Origin: Parasedimentitalea denitrificans
GTDB lineage: Bacteria; Pseudomonadota; Alphaproteobacteria; Rhodobacterales; Rhodobacteraceae
DNA length: 64,000 nt
Direction: 5' to 3'
Assembly (NCBI RefSeq): GCF_011813015.1
Contig: NZ_QHLQ01000012.1
Span: 62,001-126,000 of the forward strand
Positions 9,150 to 19,546 of the stretch are shown one piece after another; the stretch's first letter is position 1, and the number at the start of each line of letters is the position of its first letter. The translations under genes and the position numbers were made by a program. Below the pieces are notes generated by a model. It saw only the letters and a program-made list of their open reading frames with translations, ran no database searches and was not told the origin of the DNA.

Positions 9150-9959
9150 ATGGTGGATAAGCCAGGGATCGTGATTACCGGTGGGTCAGGGCGGATGGGG
9201 CAGATGCTGATCCGCACTGTGCTTGACAGCGACAAGACGCGGCTGGTTGGCGTGGTTGAGCGTTCAGGTCATGCTTGGGTCGGTCAGGACGTTGGCGAAG
9301 CCATGGGCGGTGCGGCGATTGGTGTTACCGTTACTGATGACGCGCTAAAGGCATTTAGTAAGGCGCAGGCGGTGATTGATTTCACCGCCCCTCAGGCGAC
9401 ACTGGAGTTTGCCGCATTGGCTGCACAGACCCAGACGGTCCATGTGATTGGTACCACTGGCATGTCCGAAGAGCAGATTGCACGGTTAGAGCCCGCTGCA
9501 CGGGATGCAGTCATTGTGCGGGCCGGCAACATGAGCTTGGGTGTGAACCTGTTGGTTCAGCTGACCAAAAAGGTCGCGGCGGCGCTGGACGAGGATTTTG
9601 ATATCGAGGTGATCGAAGCGCACCATCACCACAAGGTTGATGCACCATCGGGAACAGCCCTGATGCTGGGCGAAGCTGCGGCTGAAGGACGTGGTGTGAA
9701 ACTGTCGGATGTGTCGGACAGTGGCCGCGACGGGATTACAGGTGCGCGCAAGCGGGGCGACATCGGGTTCAGTGCCATTCGCGGCGGTGACATCGTGGGC
9801 GAACATGACGTGCTGTTTGCCGCCGCCGGAGAACGCATCGTGCTGCGTCACATGGCGACCGACCGTGCGATTTTTGCCCGTGGCGCGCTAAAGGCGGCGC
9901 TGTGGGGGCAGGGCAAGGCAGCGGGCCAGTATGACATGCTGGATGTTCTGGGCCTGTAA
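9150..9959 (+). CDS. dapB: 4-hydroxy-tetrahydrodipicolinate reductase
   Basis: The second committed step of lysine and diaminopimelate synthesis. The 269-residue protein begins [12 protein letters not shown], the dinucleotide-binding loop, and carries [22 protein letters not shown], the catalytic [15 protein letters not shown] and [24 protein letters not shown]. The frame is open 20 codons upstream, but ATG 9150 (MVDKPGIV) fits the family and is preceded by AAAGGG. It converges with rpiB. Confidence 0.96.
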   Translation: MVDKPGIVITGGSGRMGQMLIRTVLDSDKTRLVGVVERSGHAWVGQDVGEAMGGAAIGVTVTDDALKAFSKAQAVIDFTAPQATLEFAALAAQTQTVHVIGTTGMSEEQIARLEPAARDAVIVRAGNMSLGVNLLVQLTKKVAAALDEDFDIEVIEAHHHHKVDAPSGTALMLGEAAAEGRGVKLSDVSDSGRDGITGARKRGDIGFSAIRGGDIVGEHDVLFAAAGERIVLRHMATDRAIFARGALKAALWGQGKAAGQYDMLDVLGL

Positions 9960-9972
9960 CAGACGTTGAAGG

Positions 9973-10024
9973 AGCGGCCCTTGGGCCGCTGCCTGTGGCA
10001 GGAGTATTTGGGGCAAAAAGAAAC
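9973..10024 (+). repeat. Dispersed intergenic element, type 2 (copy 1)
   Basis: Perfect hairpin AGCGGCCC-TT-GGGCCGCT (9973-9990), then a mini-hairpin TGCC-TGT-GGCA and the conserved tail GGAGTATTTGGGGCAAAAAG. The same arrangement recurs at 45080-45133. It sits just after the dapB stop codon. Confidence 0.6.
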
Positions 10025-10040
10025 CTATGTCTTTTGCCCC
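10010..10040. terminator. Bidirectional terminator-like hairpin between dapB and rpiB
   Basis: GGGGCAAAA (10010-10018) pairs with TTTTGCCCC (10032-10040) across a 13-base loop, in the short gap between the convergent genes. Its left arm is the tail of the dispersed element. Confidence 0.55.
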
Positions 10041-10050
10041 AAGTGAACGA

Positions 10051-10500
10051 TTAGCTGTTCGCTGGTTCGATCATGTCCACGCGGGTGGCGTGACGGCCGC
10101 CTTCGAACTCGGCATTCAGGAAGGCGTCGACGATAGCAAGGGCCAAGCCTTTACCCACAACGCGCGCGCCGAGCGACAGCATGTTGGCATCGTTGTGTTG
10201 ACGGATCATTGCGGCCGAGAAGGTGTCAGAGCAGATACCGCAGCGGATTCCAGGTACTTTGTTGGCAGCCATCATGATGCCCTGACCGGTCCCGCACAGC
10301 AGGATGCCCAGCTGGCAATCACCCGAGGCAACCAGATCTGCAGCAGCTTTGCCGTGAACCGGGTAGTCGGTGCTTTCTGGTGTGGTGGGGCCAATATCAA
10401 CCACTTCCCACCCCTGCGACGCAACATGGTTGGCAATGGTCTGGCGAAGCGGAATGTCGGCGTGATCGCTAGAGATGGCGATGCGTTTGCTGGCAGTCAT
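10051..10500 (-). CDS. rpiB: Ribose-5-phosphate isomerase B
   Basis: Interconverts ribose 5-phosphate and ribulose 5-phosphate in the pentose phosphate pathway. The 149-residue protein shows IAISSDHADIPLR, TDYPVHGKAAADLVASG, ILLCGTGQGIMMAANKVPGIRCG (catalytic Cys in the CGTGQG loop) and ARVVGKGLA. Length is normal. GGGA lies nine bases before ATG 10500. It is convergent with dapB, the two separated by a terminator-like hairpin. Confidence 0.95.
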   Translation of the reverse strand: MTASKRIAISSDHADIPLRQTIANHVASQGWEVVDIGPTTPESTDYPVHGKAAADLVASGDCQLGILLCGTGQGIMMAANKVPGIRCGICSDTFSAAMIRQHNDANMLSLGARVVGKGLALAIVDAFLNAEFEGGRHATRVDMIEPANS

Positions 10501-10650
10501 GAGGTGTAATCCCGTTTGTCTAGGAGCGTTGGCGGCTGAACCGGGTGTGGATCATGCGACCTTTACTTTGTCATTTGCTGATTTTCAAATGATAGTATCG
10601 ACGCCGGGGCGCAAAACAGGGCGCGTTGATCAATTGCACCCTGTTCCGTT

Positions 10651-11973
10651 TTACTGAGCGCTGCTTTCCAACCCGACGGGGCGGCCAACAACGGTAAAGT
10701 GCAAGCCGTCCGGGTCCATGAGTTTGGCCGCAAAACTGTTCACATCTTCCAGCGTGACCGCGTTCACCTTGTCGTTGCGGGTGGCGATATAGTCGATGGG
10801 CAGGCCCTGTATCTGCATCCCGACCATGATCGAGGCTATCGGGCCGTTGCCGTCAAACCGCAGCGGATAGGCGCCGGTCAGATAGGTTTTGGCATCCTGC
10901 AGTTCTTTCTCGGTCACGCCTTCGGTGGCCATGCGGCGCCATTCGTCGCGGATCACCTGCACCGCTTCGGCCATCTTGTCATTGGCCGAGGCGACCGAGC
11001 CCATATAGACCGCTGCTAGATCACGCGGCACCAGATAGGAATAGACACCGTATGTCAGGCCGCGCTTTTCGCGGACCTCGGTCATCAACCGGCTCTCAAA
11101 AGAGCCTCCACCCAAAATCTGGTTCATCACATAGGCCGCGAAAAACTCTGGGTCATCGCGATCGATGCCGATTTGACCAAACAGTGCCACTGATTGCGGT
11201 GTGTCAAAGTCGACTACTGTGACGCCGCCGGGGATGGTAACTTCGGCTGGGCCGGGGATAGCCGCGCCGGATTCGGGCAGGTCGCCCAGCAGCGTATCCA
11301 GTAGCGCGCCCAGCTGTTCGGCGTTGATGTCACCCACGGCCCCTACATAGAGCCTATCCCGGGCAAAAACGGCCTTGTGGGCGTCGATCATGTCTTGCCG
11401 GGTCAGGGCGGTGACGCTGTCGATGGTGCCCTTGCCATCGGTACCATAGGGGTGATCACCATAGGTCATGGCGGCAAAGGCCTTGCCCGCAATTTCATTG
11501 GGGTCTTTGGTGTCTGAACGCAGTCCCGACAGAACTTGCCCACGAACCCGGTCCACAGCAACTTGATCAAAGCGGGGCTGGTGGATGGTGTCGCTTAGCA
11601 GGGCGATTGCTTCGTCGCGGTTTTCGCTTAGAAAACGGGCCGAGATTGAAGTGGTGTCTTTGCTGGTGTCATATGAAAATGAGGCGGCTAGTGCCTCTAG
11701 CGCTTTGGCATAGTCCTGCGCCATAAGATCGCCGGCGCCTTCTTCTAGCAGCCCTGCCATCAGATAAATCGCGCCGCGCTTGCCGGGGGCATCCAGCGAA
11801 GTGCCGCCACGAAAGCGAAGCTCCAGCGCAGTAAACGGAATCGAGTGATCTTCGACCAACCAGGCGGTGATGCCTCCGGGCGAAACCACTTCTTTGATCT
11901 TCACCTCGGCCACTGCAGGCAAGGCAAGAAGGCAGGTGGCGAGTGTCGCCACAATCAGTTTGAAGCGGTTCAT
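10651..11973 (-). CDS. M16-family peptidase homologue without the zinc motif (secreted)
   Basis: A 440-residue protein with a signal peptide (MNRFKLIVATLATCLLALPAVA). It has the M16B two-repeat layout, including GGGSFESRLMTEVREKRGLTYGVYS in the second half. The place of the HxxEH zinc site holds YLMAGLLEEGAGD instead, so it should be catalytically inactive and work as the partner subunit of the next gene upstream. ATG 11973 has an excellent ribosome site (GAGGAGGTC) and overlaps the stop of that partner as ATGA. A longer frame upstream lies inside the partner gene. Confidence 0.88.
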   Translation of the reverse strand: MNRFKLIVATLATCLLALPAVAEVKIKEVVSPGGITAWLVEDHSIPFTALELRFRGGTSLDAPGKRGAIYLMAGLLEEGAGDLMAQDYAKALEALAASFSYDTSKDTTSISARFLSENRDEAIALLSDTIHQPRFDQVAVDRVRGQVLSGLRSDTKDPNEIAGKAFAAMTYGDHPYGTDGKGTIDSVTALTRQDMIDAHKAVFARDRLYVGAVGDINAEQLGALLDTLLGDLPESGAAIPGPAEVTIPGGVTVVDFDTPQSVALFGQIGIDRDDPEFFAAYVMNQILGGGSFESRLMTEVREKRGLTYGVYSYLVPRDLAAVYMGSVASANDKMAEAVQVIRDEWRRMATEGVTEKELQDAKTYLTGAYPLRFDGNGPIASIMVGMQIQGLPIDYIATRNDKVNAVTLEDVNSFAAKLMDPDGLHFTVVGRPVGLESSAQ

Positions 11974-13313
11974 TGGGAGACCTCCTCGTCTCGCATCAAC
12001 CAACCGGTTACCGAAACCTCGGGCTGGAGGACTTGTTTGGCGGCTGCGATGATTTGTTCTGCGGTGACGGCCTGCAGGATATCGGGCCATGCCTGCACAT
12101 CCTCGACCGTCAGACCCGACGTCAATGCCCGGCCATAACGGTTGGCAATGCCATCGACATTGTCGCGGGCATAAATTTCAGAGGCACGCAGTTGTAGTTT
12201 GATCCGGTCCAACTGTTCGGCATCTACGCCGTCTTCCAGAAAGGCAGCATAGGCACCGTCCAACGCATCCTCTGCTTCCTGTAGGGTGACGCCTTCACTG
12301 GGGACGATCAGCAGCGAAAAGGTTGTGTCATCCAGCGACATGCCTGAATAGAACGCGCCGGTATAAACCGCGGTCTGTTTTTCGAATTGCAGGGCATTGG
12401 CCAGATAGGATGTAGTGCCGCCACCCAACAGCTCTGCCAGTAGAAACAGGGCTGCTGCAGTTTCCTGATCACCACTGTCACGTTCGGGCGCCAAATATGA
12501 GCGCTGGACATAGGGTTGGGCTACCCGCGGGTCTTTGAAGGTCATGCGCCGTGCCGCAGTTTGCGGCGGTTCTTCGGTACGTAGCCGTTCGGGCAGGTCA
12601 GGGTTGGCAGGGATCACGCCATAGTATTTCTCGGCCAGTGATTTTACCTCGTTCGGATCGACATCGCCAGAGACAACCAGAATAGCGTTATTGGGCGCGT
12701 AATAGGTGCCGTAAAAGGACAGGGCGTCATCCATGTCCAGGGTTTCCATTTCATGGCGCCACCCGATGATCGGCACCCCGTAGCGGTGATTATGGTACTG
12801 CACTGCGTTGGCTTGTTCGCGGAACAGTGCGCGTGGGTTGTTGTCGGTGCGCTGGTTGCGCTCTTCCAGAATAACTTCGCGCTCAGTGACGATATTTTCT
12901 TCGGTCAGCCGAATGTTGACCATGCGGTCGCTTTCCATGCTCATCATCAGTTCCAGCCGGTCTGATGCAACACGCTGAAAATAGGCGGTGTAATCATGGC
13001 TGGTAAAGGCGTTGTCGCGTCCACCGTTGGCTGCAACCGTTGCAGAAAGTTCGCCTGCTTCCAACTTATCTGTGGCTTTGAACAAGAGGTGTTCCAGATA
13101 ATGCGCCACCCCAGACTGCCCCTTGGGCTCATCTGCTGACCCGGCGCGGTACCAGACCATGTGCTGGACCACGGGTGCGCGGTGATCTTCGACGACAACG
13201 ATCTGCATGCCGTTGTTAAGTTCAAAACTGGATACCAGTTCCTCACTTGCGATTGCGGCTGTAGTCCAGCTGGTTGAAAGTATCGCAGTGGCCCACGCGA
13301 TCCGTTTGATCAT
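11970..13313 (-). CDS. M16-family zinc metallopeptidase, active subunit (secreted)
   Basis: A 447-residue protein with a signal peptide ending near ATAAIAS. The inverted zinc motif is intact: VAHYLEHLLFKAT (HxxEH, about residues 77-81), with the more distal glutamate in the TEREVILEERNQR helix, followed by the NNAILVVSGDVDPNEV strand. It should degrade peptides in the periplasm as a heterodimer with the adjoining inactive homologue. AAGGAGG precedes ATG 13313. The pair is a typical alphaproteobacterial duplication. Confidence 0.92.
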   Translation of the reverse strand: MIKRIAWATAILSTSWTTAAIASEELVSSFELNNGMQIVVVEDHRAPVVQHMVWYRAGSADEPKGQSGVAHYLEHLLFKATDKLEAGELSATVAANGGRDNAFTSHDYTAYFQRVASDRLELMMSMESDRMVNIRLTEENIVTEREVILEERNQRTDNNPRALFREQANAVQYHNHRYGVPIIGWRHEMETLDMDDALSFYGTYYAPNNAILVVSGDVDPNEVKSLAEKYYGVIPANPDLPERLRTEEPPQTAARRMTFKDPRVAQPYVQRSYLAPERDSGDQETAAALFLLAELLGGGTTSYLANALQFEKQTAVYTGAFYSGMSLDDTTFSLLIVPSEGVTLQEAEDALDGAYAAFLEDGVDAEQLDRIKLQLRASEIYARDNVDGIANRYGRALTSGLTVEDVQAWPDILQAVTAEQIIAAAKQVLQPEVSVTGWLMRDEEVSQ

Positions 13314-13463
13314 GCGGCATCCTCCTTGTTAAAACAGGCCTAGCAAATGGTAACGTAGCGCGCAAAAAACGCGGTCTAGGTCCATGGACGTTCTAATTGG
13401 TATTTCAGGGTCTTATGGGGCGCGGTCAAGATTGCCGCGACCTGCCTGTCGAAATTGTGAGTA

Positions 13464-13979
13464 TTATTCGCCCGGAGGAGCCGAAGGAGTGCCATATCCG
13501 GAGTTACGGAACCATTGGTTGATCTTAAACGGATTGAGCGTTTCTTTATCGTAGGCTTCTTCGTAGCGGTCGACAGCAAAAAGTTTGAACCGTGCGGTTC
13601 TGTTTTCACGCTTGCGAAAGGCGGCGTCCTCGGCAGCAAGAGAGGCTCGAATGTCGGGTTGAACGCCATACCGGCTAGAGGCCGTAACCAGAGCGCCATC
13701 ACTTGTCGGGACACCACCACCTGAATTCAGCGCTGCGGGGTTGCCACCAAGGGCTACTACTGCATCGGCCTGAGGATTCTGATCTGTAAGGTTGGATCCG
13801 CCTGGAGTGGGCGTAGGCAACAAAGCGTAGTTCTCAGGAGGCGTCAGTTGCCCTGCAGGCATCACCATAAATTCATCTGGTCCAGTGCTGGGCTGCTGTA
13901 GTTCACGCAGGCCTGATGAGCCGCAGCCCGAAATGGCTAACGCTGTGGTTACAAAAATTACACCCAGTGGGATCCGCAT
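13464..13979 (-). CDS. DUF3035 family lipoprotein
   Basis: A 171-residue protein starting MRIPLGVIFVTTALAISGCG: a signal peptide with a lipobox (ISGC), so the mature protein should be lipid-anchored. It then reads LRELQQPSTGPDEFMVMPAGQL TPPENYALLPTPTPGG in separate short blocks, which fits the proline-rich DUF3035 pattern. Function is unknown. The frame is open 19 codons upstream, but ATG 13979 has AGGAG in the right place. It follows lspA, the lipoprotein signal peptidase, on the same strand, 53 bases apart, and could be its substrate. Confidence 0.82.
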   Translation of the reverse strand: MRIPLGVIFVTTALAISGCGSSGLRELQQPSTGPDEFMVMPAGQLTPPENYALLPTPTPGGSNLTDQNPQADAVVALGGNPAALNSGGGVPTSDGALVTASSRYGVQPDIRASLAAEDAAFRKRENRTARFKLFAVDRYEEAYDKETLNPFKINQWFRNSGYGTPSAPPGE

Positions 13980-14032
13980 GGCCCCGTACTCCTGCCTGTT
14001 TGAGGTGCTTTTACAGCATTTTATTTCCAAGG

Positions 14033-14512
14033 TCACGCGGCCTTTTTATCCCGGCTTTCAAAGAAGATCAGGCCAGCGGCGCCGGCGAAAATAAAGATGT
14101 CGGCAACGTTGAATGAATAGGGGTTCCGAATGCCGCAGCAAGACATATTGAGAAAATCCAGAACGTAGCCATACATCAGCCGGTCGACCACATTTCCCAG
14201 TGCTCCACCGATTACCAAACCCGCAGAAAGCTGCATCCAGCGCGACGGATGCCAGCCCCGAATCCAGACCGCTACAGCGACACAGATAACCACCGACACT
14301 CCGACCAGGATCCAGCGCATCGCATCCGAGCTGTCGCCGAACAGGCCGAAGTTGATGCCAACATTTTCAGCATAGCGAAAGTTAAGCAGGGGCGGGAATA
14401 CGTCGATGCTGCGGACGCGCCACAGCTGCATCCAGTGGACAACCAGATACTTGCTTGCCTGGTCCAGAACTAGGGACGCTAAAGCGGCCCAAAACATCCA
14501 ACGCATTCCCAT
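14033..14512 (-). CDS. lspA: Lipoprotein signal peptidase (signal peptidase II)
   Basis: A 159-residue inner-membrane aspartic protease that cleaves prolipoproteins ahead of the lipidated cysteine. Four membrane segments are seen. The catalytic aspartates are in GGALGNVVDRLMYGYVLDFL (NxxDR and the later D of LDF). The N-terminus has LVLDQASKYLVV, the conserved segment. ATG 14512 and ATG 14506 are both possible. It begins 16 bases after purH and is followed by a lipoprotein gene. Confidence 0.95.
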   Translation of the reverse strand: MGMRWMFWAALASLVLDQASKYLVVHWMQLWRVRSIDVFPPLLNFRYAENVGINFGLFGDSSDAMRWILVGVSVVICVAVAVWIRGWHPSRWMQLSAGLVIGGALGNVVDRLMYGYVLDFLNMSCCGIRNPYSFNVADIFIFAGAAGLIFFESRDKKAA

Positions 14513-14528
14513 AACCCTGCGTAACTCC

Positions 14529-16118
14529 TTAGTGGCGGAAGTGGCGCATGCCGGTAAAGACCATGGCCAAACCAGCCTCGTCTGCAGCAGCGATTACTTC
14601 GTTGTCGCGCATTGAGCCACCTGGCTGGATAACACAACTGGCACCGGCTGCGGCTGCTTCCAGCAGACCATCCGCAAACGGAAAGAAAGCGTCCGAAGCG
14701 ACGGCAGAGCCCTTGGCCGGGCTTTCTGGCATTTCAAGAACATCAGCCATCCGTTGAGCCTTGGAAGCTGCCACATTGGCGCTGTCCAGACGGCTCATCT
14801 GGCCGGCACCAACACCGACAGTCGCGCTGCCTTTGACATAGACGATGGCGTTGGATTTGACGTGTTTGGCGACTTTCCAGGCAAACAACAGATCCTGCAT
14901 CTGTTCGTCTGTCGGCGCTTTCTTGGTCACAACCTTCAAATCATCCATGGCAACATAGCCAACGTCTTTGTCCTGAACCAGCATGCCACCGGACACCTGT
15001 TTGTAGGCGACAATTGGCGCGCGGGTGTTGGGCAGACCATCGGTCAGCAACAGACGCAGGTTTTTCTTGGCGGCAAAAATAGCTTTGGCTTCATCAGACG
15101 CACCCGGAGCGATGACCACTTCGGTAAAGATCTCAACGATCTGGGTGGCTGTTTCAGCATCCAGCGGTTGGTTCAGTGCAACGATGCCGCCAAACGCCGA
15201 CGTGCGGTCGCAGTCAAACGCTTTTTGGTAAGCCTCGGTCAGCGTCGCGCCACGTGCCACACCGCAGGGGTTGGCGTGTTTGATGATCGCAACGGCTGCG
15301 GTTTCGGTTGGGTCAAACTCGGCAACCAGCTCATAGGCCGCATCTGTGTCGTTGATGTTGTTGTACGACAGCTCCTTGCCCTGCAGCTGAACCGCTGTTG
15401 CTACGCCCGGACGATCAGAGCCATCTGTATAAAAGGCTGCTGATTGGTGGCTGTTCTCACCATAACGCAGCGTTTGCTTTAGATCACCCGCAAAGGCGCG
15501 GCGCTTGGGCGCTGCCAGTTCCAGTGCATTGGCCATCCAGTTGGACACTGCCGAATCGTATGCCGCGGTGCGGGCATAGGCCTTTTGTGCCAGGTTCTTA
15601 CGGAAACCGAGACCAGTGGCGCCGTTGTTTTGATCCAGCTCGCCCAGCAGTTCTGCGTAGTCTTCGACGTCTACAACCACATTAACAAAGGCGTGGTTCT
15701 TGGCGGCTGCACGGATCATTGCAGGGCCACCGATGTCGATGTTTTCGATGCAGGTGCCATAGTCTGCACCTTTGGCCACAGTTGCCTCGAATGGATACAG
15801 GTTGACCACCAGTAGGTCGATCTCGCCAATGCCGTGCTCTTTCATTGCTGCCACATGTGCGTCGTTGTCGCGCAGGGCGAGCAGGCCACCGTGAACACCG
15901 GGGTGCAGGGTTTTGACGCGGCCGTCCATCATTTCAGGAAAACCGGTGACGTCAGCAACGTCTTTTACCGTAAGGCCGGCATCGCGAAGCGCCTTGGCAG
16001 AGCCGCCGGTGGAGAGCAGTTCAACGCCGCGCTCAGACAGGGCTTTGCCCAGCTCGATCAGGCCAGTCTTGTCAGATACGGAAAGCAGCGCACGGCGTAC
16101 GGGGTGAAGGTCGGTCAT
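14529..16118 (-). CDS. purH: Bifunctional AICAR transformylase / IMP cyclohydrolase
   Basis: Catalyses the last two steps of IMP synthesis. The 529-residue protein has an N-terminal MGS-like cyclohydrolase domain ([50 protein letters not shown]) and a C-terminal transformylase domain with KHANPCGVA, the folate-enzyme signature, and [15 protein letters not shown]. The frame opens 23 codons earlier, but ATG 16118 ([13 protein letters not shown]) fits the family and follows AAAGGA. Confidence 0.96.
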   Translation of the reverse strand: MTDLHPVRRALLSVSDKTGLIELGKALSERGVELLSTGGSAKALRDAGLTVKDVADVTGFPEMMDGRVKTLHPGVHGGLLALRDNDAHVAAMKEHGIGEIDLLVVNLYPFEATVAKGADYGTCIENIDIGGPAMIRAAAKNHAFVNVVVDVEDYAELLGELDQNNGATGLGFRKNLAQKAYARTAAYDSAVSNWMANALELAAPKRRAFAGDLKQTLRYGENSHQSAAFYTDGSDRPGVATAVQLQGKELSYNNINDTDAAYELVAEFDPTETAAVAIIKHANPCGVARGATLTEAYQKAFDCDRTSAFGGIVALNQPLDAETATQIVEIFTEVVIAPGASDEAKAIFAAKKNLRLLLTDGLPNTRAPIVAYKQVSGGMLVQDKDVGYVAMDDLKVVTKKAPTDEQMQDLLFAWKVAKHVKSNAIVYVKGSATVGVGAGQMSRLDSANVAASKAQRMADVLEMPESPAKGSAVASDAFFPFADGLLEAAAAGASCVIQPGGSMRDNEVIAAADEAGLAMVFTGMRHFRH

Positions 16119-16140
16119 AACAGGGCAGTCCTTTGCAGGC

Positions 16141-17883
16141 TCAGTCAGGGATCTCGGGGTCATCCCGAGTAAGGTCGCGCACGGCAATCGCAGTCTCTTG
16201 GGCTTTACTTAGCGTCCACCGCACGCGGGTCGCATACTGCATCGCCCGCCCAGATAGAATGATTTGTTTTGTCGCGCGTGGTTTTAAACGGTTCTTTTCC
16301 AGATAAACGCTTGGTTCCAGCTTTAACTCGCAGTTTCCATCGTGACGAAATACCCAAATTTCACCGCTTCTAAGCGCCATGGATACCGCAGTTCCACCTA
16401 AGTCAAGGGCAGCGTCCACTTCGGGGTGCAAATGCAGACGAATATCGAACCCGACCCCTTTCAGTGACAGCGCGTCCATGGCCCGGTCGAATTTCCGTTT
16501 TGATGCGTCCTCTAGCGCCAGCAACATATCCTCGCCCGATAGCGACCGACCATCAAAAGACAGCTCCAGCGAGCGCGCATGGGTCAGACCAAAATGCCGG
16601 TCGAATCCATTGTGGCCACCCTGAAAGCGAAAACCGCTGTCAACTTCGCTTAATTCAACCGGCACATTATCCGGAGATTCTGTCAGGGCTTCATGACCGC
16701 TACCTTTTTGCGGTGGCTTTAGTCGGGAGCTGGAATGGCCCTCGATACATAAGGTCGAATGTGACGGGGTTGCGCGTCCGGCCCGACGCCATTCAACGCC
16801 AAAAGCCTCGCCAGATCCGCAATTGACAATGAAAGGTCGTCGCCCCGAGCTGAGTTCAAAAGCCAACGTCGAAGCATGGCCGTTATTCGAGGCCGCGCCA
16901 AGCGGGGGCACGCTAGCGTCGACAATGACTGAGCTGCGGCCAGCTGATAGCCGGGCATAACCCATCGCCAACCCGTCCGCGTGGTTCCCAGCCACATGGC
17001 TGGCCGCTAATGCGTGATCCAGCCAACCTTCCAATCCACGGCCGCCACCATGAAACCGAGCTAAGCTGCCGTCACTATGACGGAGAGTGCGCAGGGTCGG
17101 TGCGATACGTTCTATAGCTTCGGTATGAGCATGCGGTACCGTACGTCCTGCCTCGTGCAGGGCTGCAGCTGCCCATGTTAGCAGTGTGAAAACTTCTAGC
17201 AGTTCTTCTGGGTTGCGGGTTGGCAATCCGCCTAGATCGTCGATCTGTTGCTCACATTCATGGGCCAGAGCTTTGATCGCTGGGTCGGCTAGTTCTTCAC
17301 GCCCTTCTAACGCTAGTCCGGCGTAGATCAATCCGGTCAGGGCTTCGAAACGGGGCAATCCGGGCGAAGCCCCTTGCCAGCGGTGTGACAAAAACCATGT
17401 CTGCTGCGAGAGAGAGCGGAAAAAGGCTTCGCTGGCAGCCTTGTCCTGACCACGTAACAGAAACAGCGCGTGGTTTATCCATCGGATCACACGTCGACCT
17501 GTCAGGTCGGGCGACCAGCCTACGCCGCTACCCTTGCCGTGTGCTTTTATCCAGCCCCAAAGCCATTTCTGCGCTTTTTCGCGTGCAGGTAGGTCGCCAA
17601 CTGAGGCCAGATCATCAAGCCAGGTAAACCCATTACGTTCTGCATCAAAGGCAACGTCAGGGGCTTCGACCTCCCACAATCCGGTTGTCGGCGATTCGAC
17701 CAGGTATCCGGCAAATAGCAAGTTACCGGCTACCAACTGCCGCCCACGGGCGAAACTGCCAATAGTACGGGGTTCCGGCTGTGAGACGAATCCGGTCACG
17801 GACGATTGCCTGCGCGCTAAACGCGCGTAGAGACGGTTCATAAAGCGGGTGCTGCGACTCGCTGATCTATCGTGTCTGGACAT
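16141..17883 (-). CDS. Heparinase II/III family protein
   Basis: A 580-residue protein. The N-terminal half is helix-rich, resembling the alpha/alpha toroid of polysaccharide lyases ([37 protein letters not shown], read in pieces). The C-terminal half has heparinase_II_III features: [20 protein letters not shown] and [19 protein letters not shown], then [15 protein letters not shown]. No signal peptide is seen. Such genes next to purH and an rsmB-like gene are a common alphaproteobacterial arrangement; the substrate is not known to me and may not be heparin. ATG 17883 follows GAAGGG. Confidence 0.85.
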   Translation of the reverse strand: MSRHDRSASRSTRFMNRLYARLARRQSSVTGFVSQPEPRTIGSFARGRQLVAGNLLFAGYLVESPTTGLWEVEAPDVAFDAERNGFTWLDDLASVGDLPAREKAQKWLWGWIKAHGKGSGVGWSPDLTGRRVIRWINHALFLLRGQDKAASEAFFRSLSQQTWFLSHRWQGASPGLPRFEALTGLIYAGLALEGREELADPAIKALAHECEQQIDDLGGLPTRNPEELLEVFTLLTWAAAALHEAGRTVPHAHTEAIERIAPTLRTLRHSDGSLARFHGGGRGLEGWLDHALAASHVAGNHADGLAMGYARLSAGRSSVIVDASVPPLGAASNNGHASTLAFELSSGRRPFIVNCGSGEAFGVEWRRAGRATPSHSTLCIEGHSSSRLKPPQKGSGHEALTESPDNVPVELSEVDSGFRFQGGHNGFDRHFGLTHARSLELSFDGRSLSGEDMLLALEDASKRKFDRAMDALSLKGVGFDIRLHLHPEVDAALDLGGTAVSMALRSGEIWVFRHDGNCELKLEPSVYLEKNRLKPRATKQIILSGRAMQYATRVRWTLSKAQETAIAVRDLTRDDPEIPD

Positions 17884-17976
17884 GCCCTTCGCCTCATACG
17901 CTCTGTTGGCGTTTTGGCGGAGCATAGCGCGGGCTGTTCAGCAAGTCACCGATTGAATGCAGGCATCTGGGGACCC

Positions 17977-19254
17977 TTAGGCAGCTTTGCGCAGACAAGC
18001 CATGTAGAACCCGTCCATTCCTCCACGATCCGCCCAGTAATCAGGCCGCAAACGAAGACCACCTTCTTCGGTGATCCAAGCGGGATCGACACCGGGCAGG
18101 TTTAGCGCTTCACGATCAACCGTCATGTCGGGGAACATCTCCAGCGCCTCTTCGACCTGACATTCACCTTCGTCCGGTAGCAGTGAACAGGTGCAAAATA
18201 GCAAGCGGCCGCCGGGTTTCACCAGTGTCCACGCGTGGGCCAGCATCTGGGCCTGCAACTCGATCAACGGGCCAAACTCGCTGCCATCTTTGGCATGGGG
18301 TAGGTCAGGGTGACGGCGAATGGTGCCGGTGGCCGAGCAGGGCGCATCCAACAGCACGGCGTCGTACTGTCCCTGTTGTTCCAGAGCGTCCTCCACGATG
18401 GTCGAAGCGACGAGGCCAGTGCGAGTCAGGTTCTCCTGAACCCGCGCCATCCGGCCCTTCGAGATATCGACTGCGGTAACCTTGGCTCCAGCAGCTGCTA
18501 ATTGCAGTGTTTTGCCACCGGGCGCAGCGCATAGATCCAGAGCAGTTTCACCCGGTTGCATGTTCAATACGCGAGCGGGAAGCGCTGCAGCGGCATCCTG
18601 TATCCACCACGTGCCATCGTTAAATCCGGGGAGCGCAGAAACTTGACCTGCATCTTTAAGGCGCACAGAGCCTGTTGGCAGTGCCTCACCACCCAAAGCG
18701 GATAGATCTGTGCCCGGTTTGCTGCTTATGTCTAGCGGCGCGCCGTTGAAATGAGCCTTCTCAATCTCCAACATTTCGGGATTGCCCCAAGCCTGAGCCA
18801 AGGGACTACGCAGCCATTTCGGTAGTCGCGGGACGCGCAGGCTGGCCCATGCCTCGGGGCCTTCATCTGCGATCTTGCGCAACACCGCGTTGACCAGACC
18901 TTTCAGCTTGCCATGGCGTTTGTGCTTAGAGACGATTTCAACCATGGAATTCACCACACCATGAGCAGCTGCGCCTTGGCACAGCTCCACAGTCCCTAGA
19001 CGCAGGGCATTATGGACCATCAATGGGGTCGACTTGCGCAGGTGTTTTTTCAACAGCCGGTCGGCGCGTTCCAAACCGCGCAGGGTTTCCATTGCCAGAC
19101 GCTGTGCCCGCGCTCGATCTTCGGGTGGTAGTTTGTCCAAAGCACCAGAAGAGAGAATTTCAGGGAGCAAGCGCCCTTCGCCGAGTACCTGATCCAGCAA
19201 GTAGATTGCGCTGCGGCGCGCCTGAGTTGCCGATTGGGTGGCGGGTTTGGACAT
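17977..19254 (-). CDS. RsmB/NOP-family rRNA (cytosine-C5) methyltransferase
   Basis: A 425-residue protein with an N-terminal NusB-like RNA-binding domain (about 10-140) and a Rossmann methyltransferase domain. Seen: the SAM motif DLCAAPGGKTLQLA, the catalytic DAPCSATGTIRRHPD (PC motif IV) and LLFCTCSLLPDEGE (TC motif VI cysteine nucleophile). It should methylate C5 of a cytosine in 16S rRNA, as RsmB does at C967; the exact target is inferred. GGAG lies six bases before ATG 19254. Confidence 0.92.
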   Translation of the reverse strand: MSKPATQSATQARRSAIYLLDQVLGEGRLLPEILSSGALDKLPPEDRARAQRLAMETLRGLERADRLLKKHLRKSTPLMVHNALRLGTVELCQGAAAHGVVNSMVEIVSKHKRHGKLKGLVNAVLRKIADEGPEAWASLRVPRLPKWLRSPLAQAWGNPEMLEIEKAHFNGAPLDISSKPGTDLSALGGEALPTGSVRLKDAGQVSALPGFNDGTWWIQDAAAALPARVLNMQPGETALDLCAAPGGKTLQLAAAGAKVTAVDISKGRMARVQENLTRTGLVASTIVEDALEQQGQYDAVLLDAPCSATGTIRRHPDLPHAKDGSEFGPLIELQAQMLAHAWTLVKPGGRLLFCTCSLLPDEGECQVEEALEMFPDMTVDREALNLPGVDPAWITEEGGLRLRPDYWADRGGMDGFYMACLRKAA

Positions 19255-19338
19255 TTTCAGCTCCTAGAACGGGCAGGGTGCGGGTTGTTCCCGCGAGACA
19301 GGGGCGTATATCATGGGTTCAGCATAAAGGAACCCGCG

Positions 19339-19530
19339 ATGAGCGATCAAACTCGATCAGACAATTCAGATTTGCCACCAGCGGCCATTCGCGCCTTGGC
19401 CGAGGCCGAAGAGCGTCGCAAAGCAGCTGAAAGCAAAGCACCGCTACCCAAAGAACTGGGTGGGCGTGATGGTCTGGATCCTGCCCGGTACGGGGACTGG
19501 GAGAAAAAAGGTATTGCCATCGACTTTTGA
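19339..19530 (+). CDS. DUF1674 / SDHAF4-like succinate dehydrogenase assembly factor
   Basis: A 63-residue protein. The C-terminal LGGRDGLDPARYGDWEKKGIAIDF (read as adjoining blocks LGGRDGLDPARYGDWE and KKGIAIDF) is the hallmark of DUF1674, homologous to mitochondrial SDHAF4, which helps assemble the flavoprotein SdhA. The N-terminal 40 residues are charged, low-complexity helix. AAAGG and the ATG at 19339 give the start; a longer frame upstream runs antisense over the rsmB-like gene and is unlikely. No sdh genes are in this window. Confidence 0.8.
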   Translation: MSDQTRSDNSDLPPAAIRALAEAEERRKAAESKAPLPKELGGRDGLDPARYGDWEKKGIAIDF

Positions 19531-19546
19531 GGCGAAGGGTGGAGTT

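Noticed and set aside
13376..13720. 114-codon minus-strand frame after the lipoprotein gene start region
   Set aside because: Overlaps the DUF3035 lipoprotein gene in another frame; no ribosome site and no domain.
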